From CAVSWN01 sp046728115 (lineage in GTDB: Bacteria; Acidobacteriota; Vicinamibacteria; Vicinamibacterales; CAVVIG01), in the NCBI GenBank assembly GCA_046728115.1, contig JBKPDW010000604.1, forward strand, positions 1 through 6,081: a stretch of 6,081 nucleotides of DNA, in the 5' to 3' direction. The notes under the pieces are model-generated. The model was not told the DNA's origin. It saw only the letters and a program-made list of their open reading frames with translations, and made no database searches. Below, piece after piece: positions 1 through 6,081 of the stretch (position 1 is the first letter of the stretch; each line of letters starts with the position of its first letter). The position numbers and the translations under genes are program-made.

Positions 1-479
1 GCGCAAGCGTGGTTGTGCGGCGTGCCCATGTACGAATCGCGCAGATCGGCGTGCGCGTCGATTTGCAGCACGGTCACGTCTGGATACGCGGTCGCGATCG
101 CTGCCACGACAGGCGGGGTGATCGAGTGCTCGCCACCAAGCACAACCGGGAACTTTCCGCGGCTGACGATTTCCCAGGCGACCCGGCGGATCTCGGCAAC
201 GACCTCGTCCATGTCGGCGAACGGCAACTCCATTTCGGGGAGCGTGAAGATCCCGACGCCGTGCACGTCGGTCTGCGTTTCCTCGTCCCATAACTCCATG
301 TGCGACGAAGCGACGAGGATCTCATGAGGACCGGTGCGCGTACCGGCCACGTATGACGTCGTCCGATCGAGTGGAACGGGCAGAATCACCACTCGTGCCC
401 TGGCGAAGTCGGCGCTGCTTGGCGCGGAGCCGCCGAATTCTCCAACGGCTACTCGATCGTATTCAAACGGAAAACTCAT
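1..479 (-). CDS. speB: Agmatinase / ureohydrolase-family protein, N-terminal part (3' end beyond window)
   Basis: This reading frame starts with ATG at 479-477 and stays open for 159 codons to the left edge, so the C-terminal half is missing. The translation shows ureohydrolase (arginase/agmatinase) hallmarks: GGEHSIT with metal-ligand His118, then QIDAHADLRDSY with Asp141, His143 and Asp145, the binuclear manganese ligands, followed by a PHNHAC segment with His157. The early PLDRTTSYVAGTRTGP segment also fits bacterial and archaeal agmatinases, which run to about 300 residues. The family hydrolyses agmatine to putrescine and urea in the cytoplasm. Relatives act on guanidinobutyrate or N1-aminopropylagmatine, and the residues that would decide are outside the window. 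The start follows the DHS-like stop codon directly (TGA then ATG) with a GAGGAA ribosome-binding site inside the upstream gene, so the two are probably translated together. Family membership is secure; exact substrate and the symbol are inference. Confidence 0.9.
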   Translation of the reverse strand, partial: MSFPFEYDRVAVGEFGGSAPSSADFARARVVILPVPLDRTTSYVAGTRTGPHEILVASSHMELWDEETQTDVHGVGIFTLPEMELPFADMDEVVAEIRRVAWEIVSRGKFPVVLGGEHSITPPVVAAIATAYPDVTVLQIDAHADLRDSYMGTPHNHAC

Positions 480-1547
480 TCATTCCTCGAAGCGTTCACT
501 GGGCGCGGCGAGACCGTCGATTGTCATCACTCGCGTTGCGAGACTGAACACCGGCTTGGTTCGTTTTGCCAGCAGGGGCGGTGCCGTGACCGCCAGGGCG
601 CTCGCCAGCAGCGGCAGCGCGATGGTGGCGTCGGCCTGCACGGATACCTTCGCCGAATCGGTCGCGAGCTTGCCCCAGCTTTGCGCTTCTTCCAGGCTCG
701 AGCCGGACGCGCCGCCGAAGTGCGGAGTATCTGTCACGATCTGCAACGCATAGCGGTGGCCGCTCACCTCGTCGCTGTAGAACTCGGCCTGAACGCTCGC
801 CTGGTTGATGAAGTTCTTCGGTGTGCCGCCGCCGAGAACAACGGAAGCGGTACGAGGGCGGCGGATGATCAGATTCGCGGATTCGACGATGTCGCCGATG
901 ATGTCGATGTGACCCGCGCCCGGCGTGTGCTGGCGCGCCTGCGACAAACCCATGCCGATCGACGAGTCCGCGATAGCGGGGCAGAAGATGGGTACGTTCG
1001 CTCGATAAGCCGCGGTCAGAATGCCGTCCTGATCGGTCGTCTCCCAAAGATGGCCGCCGAGCAGGTGCAGGAATTCGCGTGAGGTGTACGGACGTTTTTC
1101 GAGCGTCGACGCGAATGCCGCGATCCAATTGTCATTGGCGATGAATTCCTCTTCGCTGGCGTACGTGTCGTAGACGCGATCGATGCGCTCCTTTGCGAGC
1201 GCCGCATCGTCCTCGTGCGGTGAACCGAGGTAGTGATGCTGGCCGCGCGTTTCGTGCAGGTCGTGATACAGGTTCGCTCCGGTCGACACGAGACAGTCGA
1301 CGTAGCGATTGAGAATCAGGTGCGCGACAACGAGCCGAAGCCCGCCTGCCGACAGCGCTCCCGCCATGCCGAGGAAAATCGTGACGTCGTCCTGCAGCAT
1401 CTTCTGCCAGATGCGGTGCGCGGTGGCGAGGTTCCGCCCTTGAAACGAGATGCGTTCCATGCGGGCAAGCACCGCATCGGCTGTCAGACCCGTCTCCACC
1501 GTGAACGGCTGGATCGGCGTCTGCAGGAAGCGCGATTTCTTCTTCAT
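480..1547 (-). CDS. Deoxyhypusine synthase-like protein (probable polyamine/homospermidine-type enzyme)
   Basis: This 355-residue protein belongs to the NAD-dependent deoxyhypusine synthase family, whose human member has 369 residues. Visible family motifs are VSTGANLYHDL (87-97) and FCPAIADSSIG (188-198), both nucleotide-site regions, then LGGGTPKNFINQ (238-249) and EEAQSWGK (286-293), which contains the lysine (K293) that carries the aminobutyl enzyme intermediate. Aligned from memory with the human enzyme, Glu323, Trp327 and Lys329 are kept (E287, W291, K293). Asp243, His288 and Asp316 appear as M199, N245 and A280, so the polyamine pocket differs. Bacteria lack eIF5A, so true hypusine synthesis is unlikely; aminobutyl transfer to a free amine, giving homospermidine or a related polyamine, is the better guess. 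The ATG at 1547 is the only usual start after an in-frame TGA about 20 bases upstream. No good Shine-Dalgarno is visible. The downstream agmatinase gene begins at the very next base, which supports a shared polyamine role. Family assignment is firm; substrate is inferred. Confidence 0.9.
   Translation of the reverse strand: MKKKSRFLQTPIQPFTVETGLTADAVLARMERISFQGRNLATAHRIWQKMLQDDVTIFLGMAGALSAGGLRLVVAHLILNRYVDCLVSTGANLYHDLHETRGQHHYLGSPHEDDAALAKERIDRVYDTYASEEEFIANDNWIAAFASTLEKRPYTSREFLHLLGGHLWETTDQDGILTAAYRANVPIFCPAIADSSIGMGLSQARQHTPGAGHIDIIGDIVESANLIIRRPRTASVVLGGGTPKNFINQASVQAEFYSDEVSGHRYALQIVTDTPHFGGASGSSLEEAQSWGKLATDSAKVSVQADATIALPLLASALAVTAPPLLAKRTKPVFSLATRVMTIDGLAAPSERFEE
483..488 (-). promoter_or_regulatory. 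Ribosome binding site of the agmatinase gene
   Basis: Read on the minus strand, GAGGAA lies just ahead of the agmatinase ATG, separated by the TGA stop of the preceding gene, and is made of that gene's last two sense codons. It decides between two nearby ATGs. The one at 483-481 opens a frame that stops after six codons, while the one at 479-477 opens the agmatinase frame. Confidence 0.65.
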
Positions 1548-1584
1548 GCGGGGCTCATTAAATCACAAAGGTGCAAGCCGCCTC

Positions 1585-1858
1585 TCAGAACGCTCGACCC
1601 ACGCGCACGTAGACCGCCGTGCGATCGGCCGGGATGCCCGACCGGTCGTGGCCCCACGCGGCGCCGACGGCGACCGTGAACGGCAAAAAGTAGCCCGCGA
1701 CGAGCTTTGTCGAGGGCACCGCGCCGAGAGATGACGAGATGGTCGGTGGACAGCGTTCGAAACCGCAGCAGCGGATCGAACAAACAGGCTGCGGATACTG
1801 CGGTAACTCCGACGCTGCTAATGACCAGCAGCGGCGTCAGGTGCCGTGTGCGCAACAT
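1585..1858 (-). pseudogene. Internally deleted remnant of a large exported/outer-membrane protein
   Basis: Two unrelated-looking protein ends lie head to tail in different frames. From the ATG at 1858 the frame encodes a signal peptide (MLRTRH, a hydrophobic stretch, VSA/ACLF) and then FDPLLRFRTLSTDHLVI to about residue 43. This resembles the mature start of large beta-propeller (PD40/TolB-like) or peptidase-MA-like exported proteins, where a phrase of the type HFHQGE would follow. After position ~1730 that frame turns into arginine-rich, non-protein-like sequence, while another frame on the same strand becomes sensible. It reads GAVPSTKLVAGYFLPFTVAV, then GAAWGHDRSG, and ends TAVYVRVGRAF with a stop at 1587-1585. 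Alternating hydrophobic residues and a terminal phenylalanine are typical of the last strands of an outer-membrane beta-barrel. The simplest reading is one gene of normally much greater length that lost its middle. The first 41 bases overlap the end of the binding-protein gene. An assembly join is an alternative. The two end segments are clear; the parent family is tentative. Confidence 0.6.
1728..1741 (+). repeat. Short direct repeat at the frame junction of the remnant
   Basis: The six bases GAGATG occur twice, at 1728-1733 and 1736-1741, exactly where coding sense moves from one frame to the other in the broken gene. Such a repeat could be a scar of a short-homology deletion or a place where slippage occurs. 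A six-base match is also easily found by chance, so its role is a guess. Confidence 0.3.
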
Positions 1859-3407
1859 CTTTCAGGAATGTGAAGTCCGCGATCGGCGGAACATGAATCC
1901 CTGTCAGGGTCCGCTGTGCCACGGCCGCGTTCCGCTTGTACCAGAGACTGATGTAGGGCACCTCCTCGGCGACCACGCGCTGCACGGCCGCGTAAAGCTC
2001 GCGCCGCCGGCCCTCGTCGCTCGTCACCGCCGCCTCATCCAGCAGGGCATCGACTCTGGCATTGCGGAAGAACCCGCGATTGAATCCGGCGGGGGGCACC
2101 TGCGTCGAATGAAAGACACGGCGCAGGATGTCGGGGTCCGCGACGGCCCCGCCGACCCACTGCAGCGTGAACAACTGGAAGTTGCCTTTCAACACGTCGG
2201 CGTAGAGCGTCGCGAACTCGTAGGTCCGCACATCGAGCGCGATGCCGACCGCCCGCAGATTCTGTTGAATGACGGCCGACTGCAGTCGGTTGAATTCGAC
2301 GTTCGACACTTTGAGCGTGAGCTGAAAACGCGCCCGCGGCCCGTCTCCGTCCGGATCCTTGTATCCCGCTTCGTCGAGCAGTGCGCGCGCCTTTGCCGGA
2401 TCGTACGTGAACGTGAAGACGTCGGGCTCGTAGGCCCACGAGACCGGCGGCAGCAAGCCGGCTGCCGGCGCGGCGAGGCCACGCCGGAGATGGGTGACGA
2501 TGGCCTGCCGGTCGATGGCGTAGCCGATCGCCCGGCGGACACGAACGTCCTGCAGCATGGGATCGCGGAGGTTGATGCCGATGTACTGGTAGTCCACGCC
2601 GGGCGACTCGACCAGCTGCAGTGCCGGGTCCCGGGCCAGCTGATACATGATGTCGGGCGCGATGTCATTCAGCACGAAATCGATCGTGCCTTTTCGCAGT
2701 TCGAGGCCGCGCATGATGTCGTCGGGCACGATCTTCAGGATGAGGCCGTCGTTGCGCGGCCGGCCGCCGAAGTACTGGTCGAATGGCGCCAGCTCGACGC
2801 GGTCGTCCACGTCGTAGCGGACAAAACGATACGGTCCCGTGCCAATCGGATGCTCGCGAAATGACGTGCCGGCCCCCTTCGGGACGATCGGCAGCACGAG
2901 GTTCACCGGGAACGATCCGAACGGGTTCTTGAGGAGGAAGACCACCGTGTAACGATCGCGCGCCTCGACCGACTTCAGCATCCGATACGCCCCTTTGCGA
3001 GGGGAGACCAGGGCAGGATCGAGCAGGCTCGTGAACGTGTACACGACGTCGTCGGCCGTCAGTTCGTGGCCGTCGTGGAAGCGTACGCCTCGCCTCAACG
3101 TGGCCACATAGGTTGTCGCGTCAGGATTGTCCAGGCTCTCCGCAAGATCCGGGACGACGCGCAGGCGCTCGTCGAGGGTCATCAGGTTGTTGAACACGAG
3201 CTGCGAGATCTTGGCCGAGACATCGTCGGTGCCGATCCGCGGATCGAGGTTGTTGGGCCCGCTGGTGATACCGACGACGATGATGTTCGGATTTGGTGTC
3301 GGGCGATGGATGCACGCGGCAGAACAAAGGAGGAGCGCCGCCAATACCCTCGGCTGGAGGCTCGAACAGCTCCGCCGTCTCCGCTCGGCTAAAGGCGCGC
3401 GCCCCAT
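1818..3407 (-). CDS. ABC transporter substrate-binding lipoprotein, family 5 (DppA/OppA-type)
   Basis: This 529-residue protein has the usual length and layout of family 5 extracytoplasmic solute-binding proteins, which capture oligopeptides, dipeptides, nickel or related ligands for an ABC importer. The N-terminus has an arginine-rich stretch, a hydrophobic core (VLAALLL, 21-27) and SAAC at 29-32, an imperfect lipobox, so attachment as a lipoprotein at Cys32 is likely. The family signature covers about 68-130 (QLVFNNLMTLDE, DLAESL, RRGVRFHDGHELTADDVVYTF). Further landmarks are HPIGTGPYRF (186-195), the IGINL...DVRVRRAIGYAIDR segment (276-300) and the C-terminal domain with EEVPYISLWY (481-490). 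The ATG is one base after the mutS stop and has an AAGAG sequence seven bases upstream, supporting this start and read-through from mutS. No permease or ATPase gene is next to it, so it would need partners elsewhere. The ligand cannot be read from the sequence. Its 3' end overlaps the start of the remnant gene. Confidence 0.93.
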   Translation of the reverse strand: MGRAPLAERRRRSCSSLQPRVLAALLLCSAACIHRPTPNPNIIVVGITSGPNNLDPRIGTDDVSAKISQLVFNNLMTLDERLRVVPDLAESLDNPDATTYVATLRRGVRFHDGHELTADDVVYTFTSLLDPALVSPRKGAYRMLKSVEARDRYTVVFLLKNPFGSFPVNLVLPIVPKGAGTSFREHPIGTGPYRFVRYDVDDRVELAPFDQYFGGRPRNDGLILKIVPDDIMRGLELRKGTIDFVLNDIAPDIMYQLARDPALQLVESPGVDYQYIGINLRDPMLQDVRVRRAIGYAIDRQAIVTHLRRGLAAPAAGLLPPVSWAYEPDVFTFTYDPAKARALLDEAGYKDPDGDGPRARFQLTLKVSNVEFNRLQSAVIQQNLRAVGIALDVRTYEFATLYADVLKGNFQLFTLQWVGGAVADPDILRRVFHSTQVPPAGFNRGFFRNARVDALLDEAAVTSDEGRRRELYAAVQRVVAEEVPYISLWYKRNAAVAQRTLTGIHVPPIADFTFLKDVAHTAPDAAAGH

Positions 3408-3408
3408 C

Positions 3409-6078
3409 TCATAGCTCTTTTTTCAGATTGGCCAATGTTGTCAACGCCTCGATGGGTGTCATGTTGTCTACATCGAGCGCGGCGATTCGCTTTCGTACGT
3501 CGTCATCCGGCGCAGCCGGTTGAAACAACCCGAGCTGCCGCTGCGGCTCGGAGGGGGTTCCGCTGACCGACGGACGCCCACTGCGCGCCAGCTCGTCGCG
3601 TTCGAGCGCGGCGAGGATGTCTCGCGCCCGGGTAATGACACCGGGAGGGAGGCCTGCAAGGCGCGCCACCTGTATGCCGTAGCTCCGATCCGATCGGCCC
3701 TGCAGGATCTTTCGCAGAAAAACGATGTCGTCTTTCCACTCCCGTGCTGCGACATGATAGTTCACGACTCCGGGCGTTGCATCGGCGAGATCGGTCAACT
3801 CGTGGTAATGCGTCGCGAACAGCGTCTTTGGCCGGGCCCGCGGGTTGGTCGCGAGATATTCGGCGACGGCCCACGCGATGCTCAAACCGTCGAACGTCGC
3901 CGTGCCACGCCCGATTTCGTCGAGCACCACGAGGCTGCGCGATGTCGCATTGTGCAGAATGTTCGCGGTCTCCTGCATTTCCACCATGAACGTCGATTGG
4001 CCGCGGGCGATGTTGTCCGACGCGCCGACACGCGCGAAGATGCGATCGACCAGCGGAATCTTGGCTTCGCGCGCCGGCACGAACGATCCCGTCTGCGCGA
4101 GCACCGACAGCAGCGCTGTCTGTCTCAGATAGGTGGATTTTCCACCCATGTTGGGACCGGTGAGGATGACGAGCTGCGACGACGATCCGTTCAGCGTAAC
4201 GTCGTTCGGGACGAATCCACCGCCCGACGATCCCGTGCCCGGCGACGTGCGGCGCTCCACCACGGGATGGCGTGCATCCAGCACGGTCATCTCGTCGCCG
4301 TCGTGAACGTGCGGCTTCGTGTAGTTGTTCACAGCGGCTGTTTCCGCCAGCGCCGCCAGCACGTCGAGTGCTGCAACAGCGCGTGCCGTAGCTTGTATGC
4401 GAGGCGCTTCGGCTGCGACGCCCGTCCGGAGCCGCTCGAAGATCTCGAGCTCGCGCTCCAGAATTCGTTCGTCCGCGCCCAGAACCTTTTCCTCGTATTC
4501 CTTCAGCGCAGGCGTGATGAAGCGTTCGCCTCCTGCGATGGTCTGCTTGCGATGGTAGTCGGGCGGGACGGCGTGGAGATTCGATTTGGACACCTCGATG
4601 TAGTAGCCGAAAACGCGGTTGTATCGCACTTTCAGCGAAGAAATGCCGGTGCGCGATCGTTCGCGCTCTTCCATCTCGGCGATGATCTGTTTTCCGGACC
4701 GGCTGATGCCCCGGAGTTCGTCGAGCTCTTGATCCACACCGTCGCGCGTGAACCCGCCGTCGCGCGACAACACCGGCGGATCGTCAATCAATGTGCCCTC
4801 GATGGCGCCGCGCACGTCCGGGAGATCGTCGAGCTCCGCCACGAGTGAACGCACCAGCGGCGAGCTGAGCTCGGCCACAATGGCGCGAGCGCGAGGAATG
4901 GTGGCCAGCGACGTCTTCAGACCGGCGAGATCGCGCGGCCCGGCGGTCCCGAGTGCGGTTCGAGCGACGAGCCGCTCGAGGTCCTGAACGCTCTTGATCG
5001 CTTCGCGAAATTTGCCGCGCTCGGTCGTTCGAAACGTCAGCTCTTCGACCGCGTCCAGCCGATCACGAATCGGTTCGAGAGCCGCCAGTGGGCGGATGAG
5101 CCAGGAGCGCAGTTGGCGAGCGCCGATCGACGTCACCGTGCGGTCGAGCTCCGTCAGCAGCGAGGCGTCGCGGCCGCCGTCCGCGCCTTCGAGGATTTCG
5201 AGGTGCTTGAGCGTGATCGGATCGATCAGAAGCGCATCCGCCCGCTGACGGTAGGAGATCGATCGCACGTGAGCGAGGTCGACCTTTTGCGTCCCGCGCA
5301 GGTGGTGCACCAGAGCGCCGGCGGCCGCAACGGCCGCAGCGTGACCGTCGAGGCCAAACCCTTCGAGCCCTGCCGAGCGTAGTTGCTCGATCAGCACGCG
5401 ACGGGCGCATTCGGCGTCGAAAGTCCACGCGTCCACCGCGGTGATCGGCAGCCCGGATGCCATGATCGGAGCCGGTACGAGCGCGCCGACGCGATCGCCC
5501 GGCGCGGTGGCGTCGGTCGAGGGCACGACGATCTCGCGTGGTCGCAGCACCGACAATTCGTCGGCGAGCGACTGCATACCGTCAGGTCCGGAGTATTCGG
5601 CGGCAGTGAACTCGCCGGTCGACAGATCGAGCAGCGCCACGCCGGTGGTCGGACGCGTCGATCCCCGCAGCGCGGGTGGGGCGACAGCCATGATGAAGGC
5701 CGGCTCGCGCGCGTCCAGATAGTTGACGTCGGTCAGTGTCCCGGGCGACACGACGCGAACCACTTCGCGTTTGACGATGCCCTTCGCCTTGCGCGGGTCC
5801 TCGACCTGATCGCAGACCGCGACGCGAAATCCCTTCTTCACGAGGCGGGCGATGTAGCCGTCCACGGCATGAAACGGGACGCCGCACATCGGAATGCCGC
5901 CGCCGTTGCTGTCTTTGGAGCGGGAAGTGAGCGTCAGCTCGAGGGCACGCGCGGCAACCAGCGCGTCTTCGTAGAACATCTCGTAGAAGTCGCCCATCCG
6001 AAACAGCAGAATCGCATCGCGATGCTGCTGCTTGGCGTCGAGGTACTGTCGCATCGCGGGCGTTGCCGACGCTGACAT
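3409..6078 (-). CDS. mutS: DNA mismatch repair protein MutS
   Basis: MutS recognises base mismatches and small loops after replication and, with MutL, starts strand-specific repair. This 889-residue protein is close to the usual bacterial length (about 850-890). The N-terminal mismatch-binding domain carries GDFYEMF with the Phe-x-Glu pair at F31 and E33 that stacks on and contacts the mispair. Connector, lever and clamp domains follow; RVFGYYIEVSKSN is at 488-500. The ATPase domain has Walker A GPNMGGKST (641-649), DNIARGQSTFMVEM (689-702 region), Walker B LVVLDE with the catalytic pair at 720-721, and THYHEL (756-761). QLGLF at 848-852 matches a beta-clamp-binding motif, and MTPIEALTTLANLKKEL at the C-terminus matches the dimer/tetramer helices. 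The ATG at 6078 fits the usual MutS N-terminus (TPAMRQYL), but only three bases upstream are visible, so a longer start cannot be excluded. All key residues are present, and it appears functional. It is the first visible gene of the minus-strand run. Confidence 0.98.
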   Translation of the reverse strand: MSASATPAMRQYLDAKQQHRDAILLFRMGDFYEMFYEDALVAARALELTLTSRSKDSNGGGIPMCGVPFHAVDGYIARLVKKGFRVAVCDQVEDPRKAKGIVKREVVRVVSPGTLTDVNYLDAREPAFIMAVAPPALRGSTRPTTGVALLDLSTGEFTAAEYSGPDGMQSLADELSVLRPREIVVPSTDATAPGDRVGALVPAPIMASGLPITAVDAWTFDAECARRVLIEQLRSAGLEGFGLDGHAAAVAAAGALVHHLRGTQKVDLAHVRSISYRQRADALLIDPITLKHLEILEGADGGRDASLLTELDRTVTSIGARQLRSWLIRPLAALEPIRDRLDAVEELTFRTTERGKFREAIKSVQDLERLVARTALGTAGPRDLAGLKTSLATIPRARAIVAELSSPLVRSLVAELDDLPDVRGAIEGTLIDDPPVLSRDGGFTRDGVDQELDELRGISRSGKQIIAEMEERERSRTGISSLKVRYNRVFGYYIEVSKSNLHAVPPDYHRKQTIAGGERFITPALKEYEEKVLGADERILERELEIFERLRTGVAAEAPRIQATARAVAALDVLAALAETAAVNNYTKPHVHDGDEMTVLDARHPVVERRTSPGTGSSGGGFVPNDVTLNGSSSQLVILTGPNMGGKSTYLRQTALLSVLAQTGSFVPAREAKIPLVDRIFARVGASDNIARGQSTFMVEMQETANILHNATSRSLVVLDEIGRGTATFDGLSIAWAVAEYLATNPRARPKTLFATHYHELTDLADATPGVVNYHVAAREWKDDIVFLRKILQGRSDRSYGIQVARLAGLPPGVITRARDILAALERDELARSGRPSVSGTPSEPQRQLGLFQPAAPDDDVRKRIAALDVDNMTPIEALTTLANLKKEL
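3415..3419 (-). promoter_or_regulatory. Ribosome binding site of the solute-binding protein gene
   Basis: On the minus strand AAGAG lies seven bases before the ATG of the binding-protein gene, within the last Lys-Glu codons of mutS. It is a modest Shine-Dalgarno match at good spacing and supports translation starting at 3407 right after MutS terminates. Confidence 0.5.
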
Positions 6079-6081
6079 ATC

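Noticed and set aside
334..753. 139-codon open frame on the plus strand
   Set aside because: It is antisense to the agmatinase start and the DHS-like 3' end, both supported by clear family motifs.
496..1128. 210-codon open frame on the minus strand
   Set aside because: It is a different frame inside the DHS-like gene, very Arg-rich and without a family signal. The DHS-like frame explains the sequence.
1548..1584. Possible promoter for the DHS-like gene (TTGCAC and TTTAAT on the minus strand)
   Set aside because: The two words are only eight bases apart, far from the usual ~17, and no better pair was seen.
1544..1858. A single intact 104-residue hypothetical protein whose stop overlaps the DHS-like start (ATGA)
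   Set aside because: Only its first ~43 residues look like protein. The rest is Arg/Gly-rich, and another frame there gives a convincing beta-barrel C-terminus, so a broken gene is more likely.
1707..2864. 385-codon open frame on the plus strand
   Set aside because: It is antisense to the solute-binding protein gene, with a composition typical of a shadow frame and no recognisable motif.
3520..4848. 442-codon open frame on the plus strand
   Set aside because: It lies wholly opposite mutS, whose motifs are unmistakable. Its translation is rich in Arg/His/Val with no domain, as expected for the antisense of a GC-rich gene.
5383..6075. 230-codon open frame on the plus strand
   Set aside because: It is antisense to the N-terminal coding part of mutS, with no motif and a shadow-like composition.

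Overview
The window is about 6 kb of GC-rich bacterial DNA in which every supported gene lies on the minus strand. Read 5'->3' along that strand, the order is: mutS (mismatch repair), a family 5 oligopeptide-type solute-binding lipoprotein, a short broken gene, a bacterial deoxyhypusine-synthase-like gene, and the first 159 codons of an agmatinase/ureohydrolase cut off by the left edge. The genes are tightly packed. One base separates mutS from the binding-protein gene, and no base separates the DHS-like stop from the agmatinase start. Only about 270 bases (1548-1817) lack an intact gene. The MutS sequence style, the packing and the DHS-like/agmatinase pair suggest a GC-rich environmental bacterium, perhaps an Acidobacteriota member of the Vicinamibacteria type. 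That placement is an impression from memory and is not proven by the sequence.

Right part (3409-6078): a complete, normal MutS with mismatch-reading, ATPase, beta-clamp-binding and C-terminal dimerisation motifs. Middle (1818-3407): a complete extracytoplasmic peptide/nickel-type binding protein with no transporter permease or ATPase genes beside it. Region 1585-1858: a remnant that looks like the signal peptide and first residues of a large exported protein joined, out of frame, to the last ~46 residues of an outer-membrane beta-barrel-like protein. This is what a large internal deletion of one gene would leave. Left part (1-1547): the polyamine-type pair.

The DHS-like protein keeps the catalytic lysine region (SWGK) but appears to have changed several residues that hold spermidine in eukaryotic deoxyhypusine synthase. 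Bacteria have no eIF5A to modify. Together with the translationally coupled agmatinase, this points to small-molecule polyamine synthesis (for example homospermidine or an agmatine-derived product) rather than hypusine formation. I saw no RNA gene, CRISPR array, insertion sequence or convincing terminator. The two observations most worth following are the internally deleted gene and the DHS-like/agmatinase couple with its altered active site.
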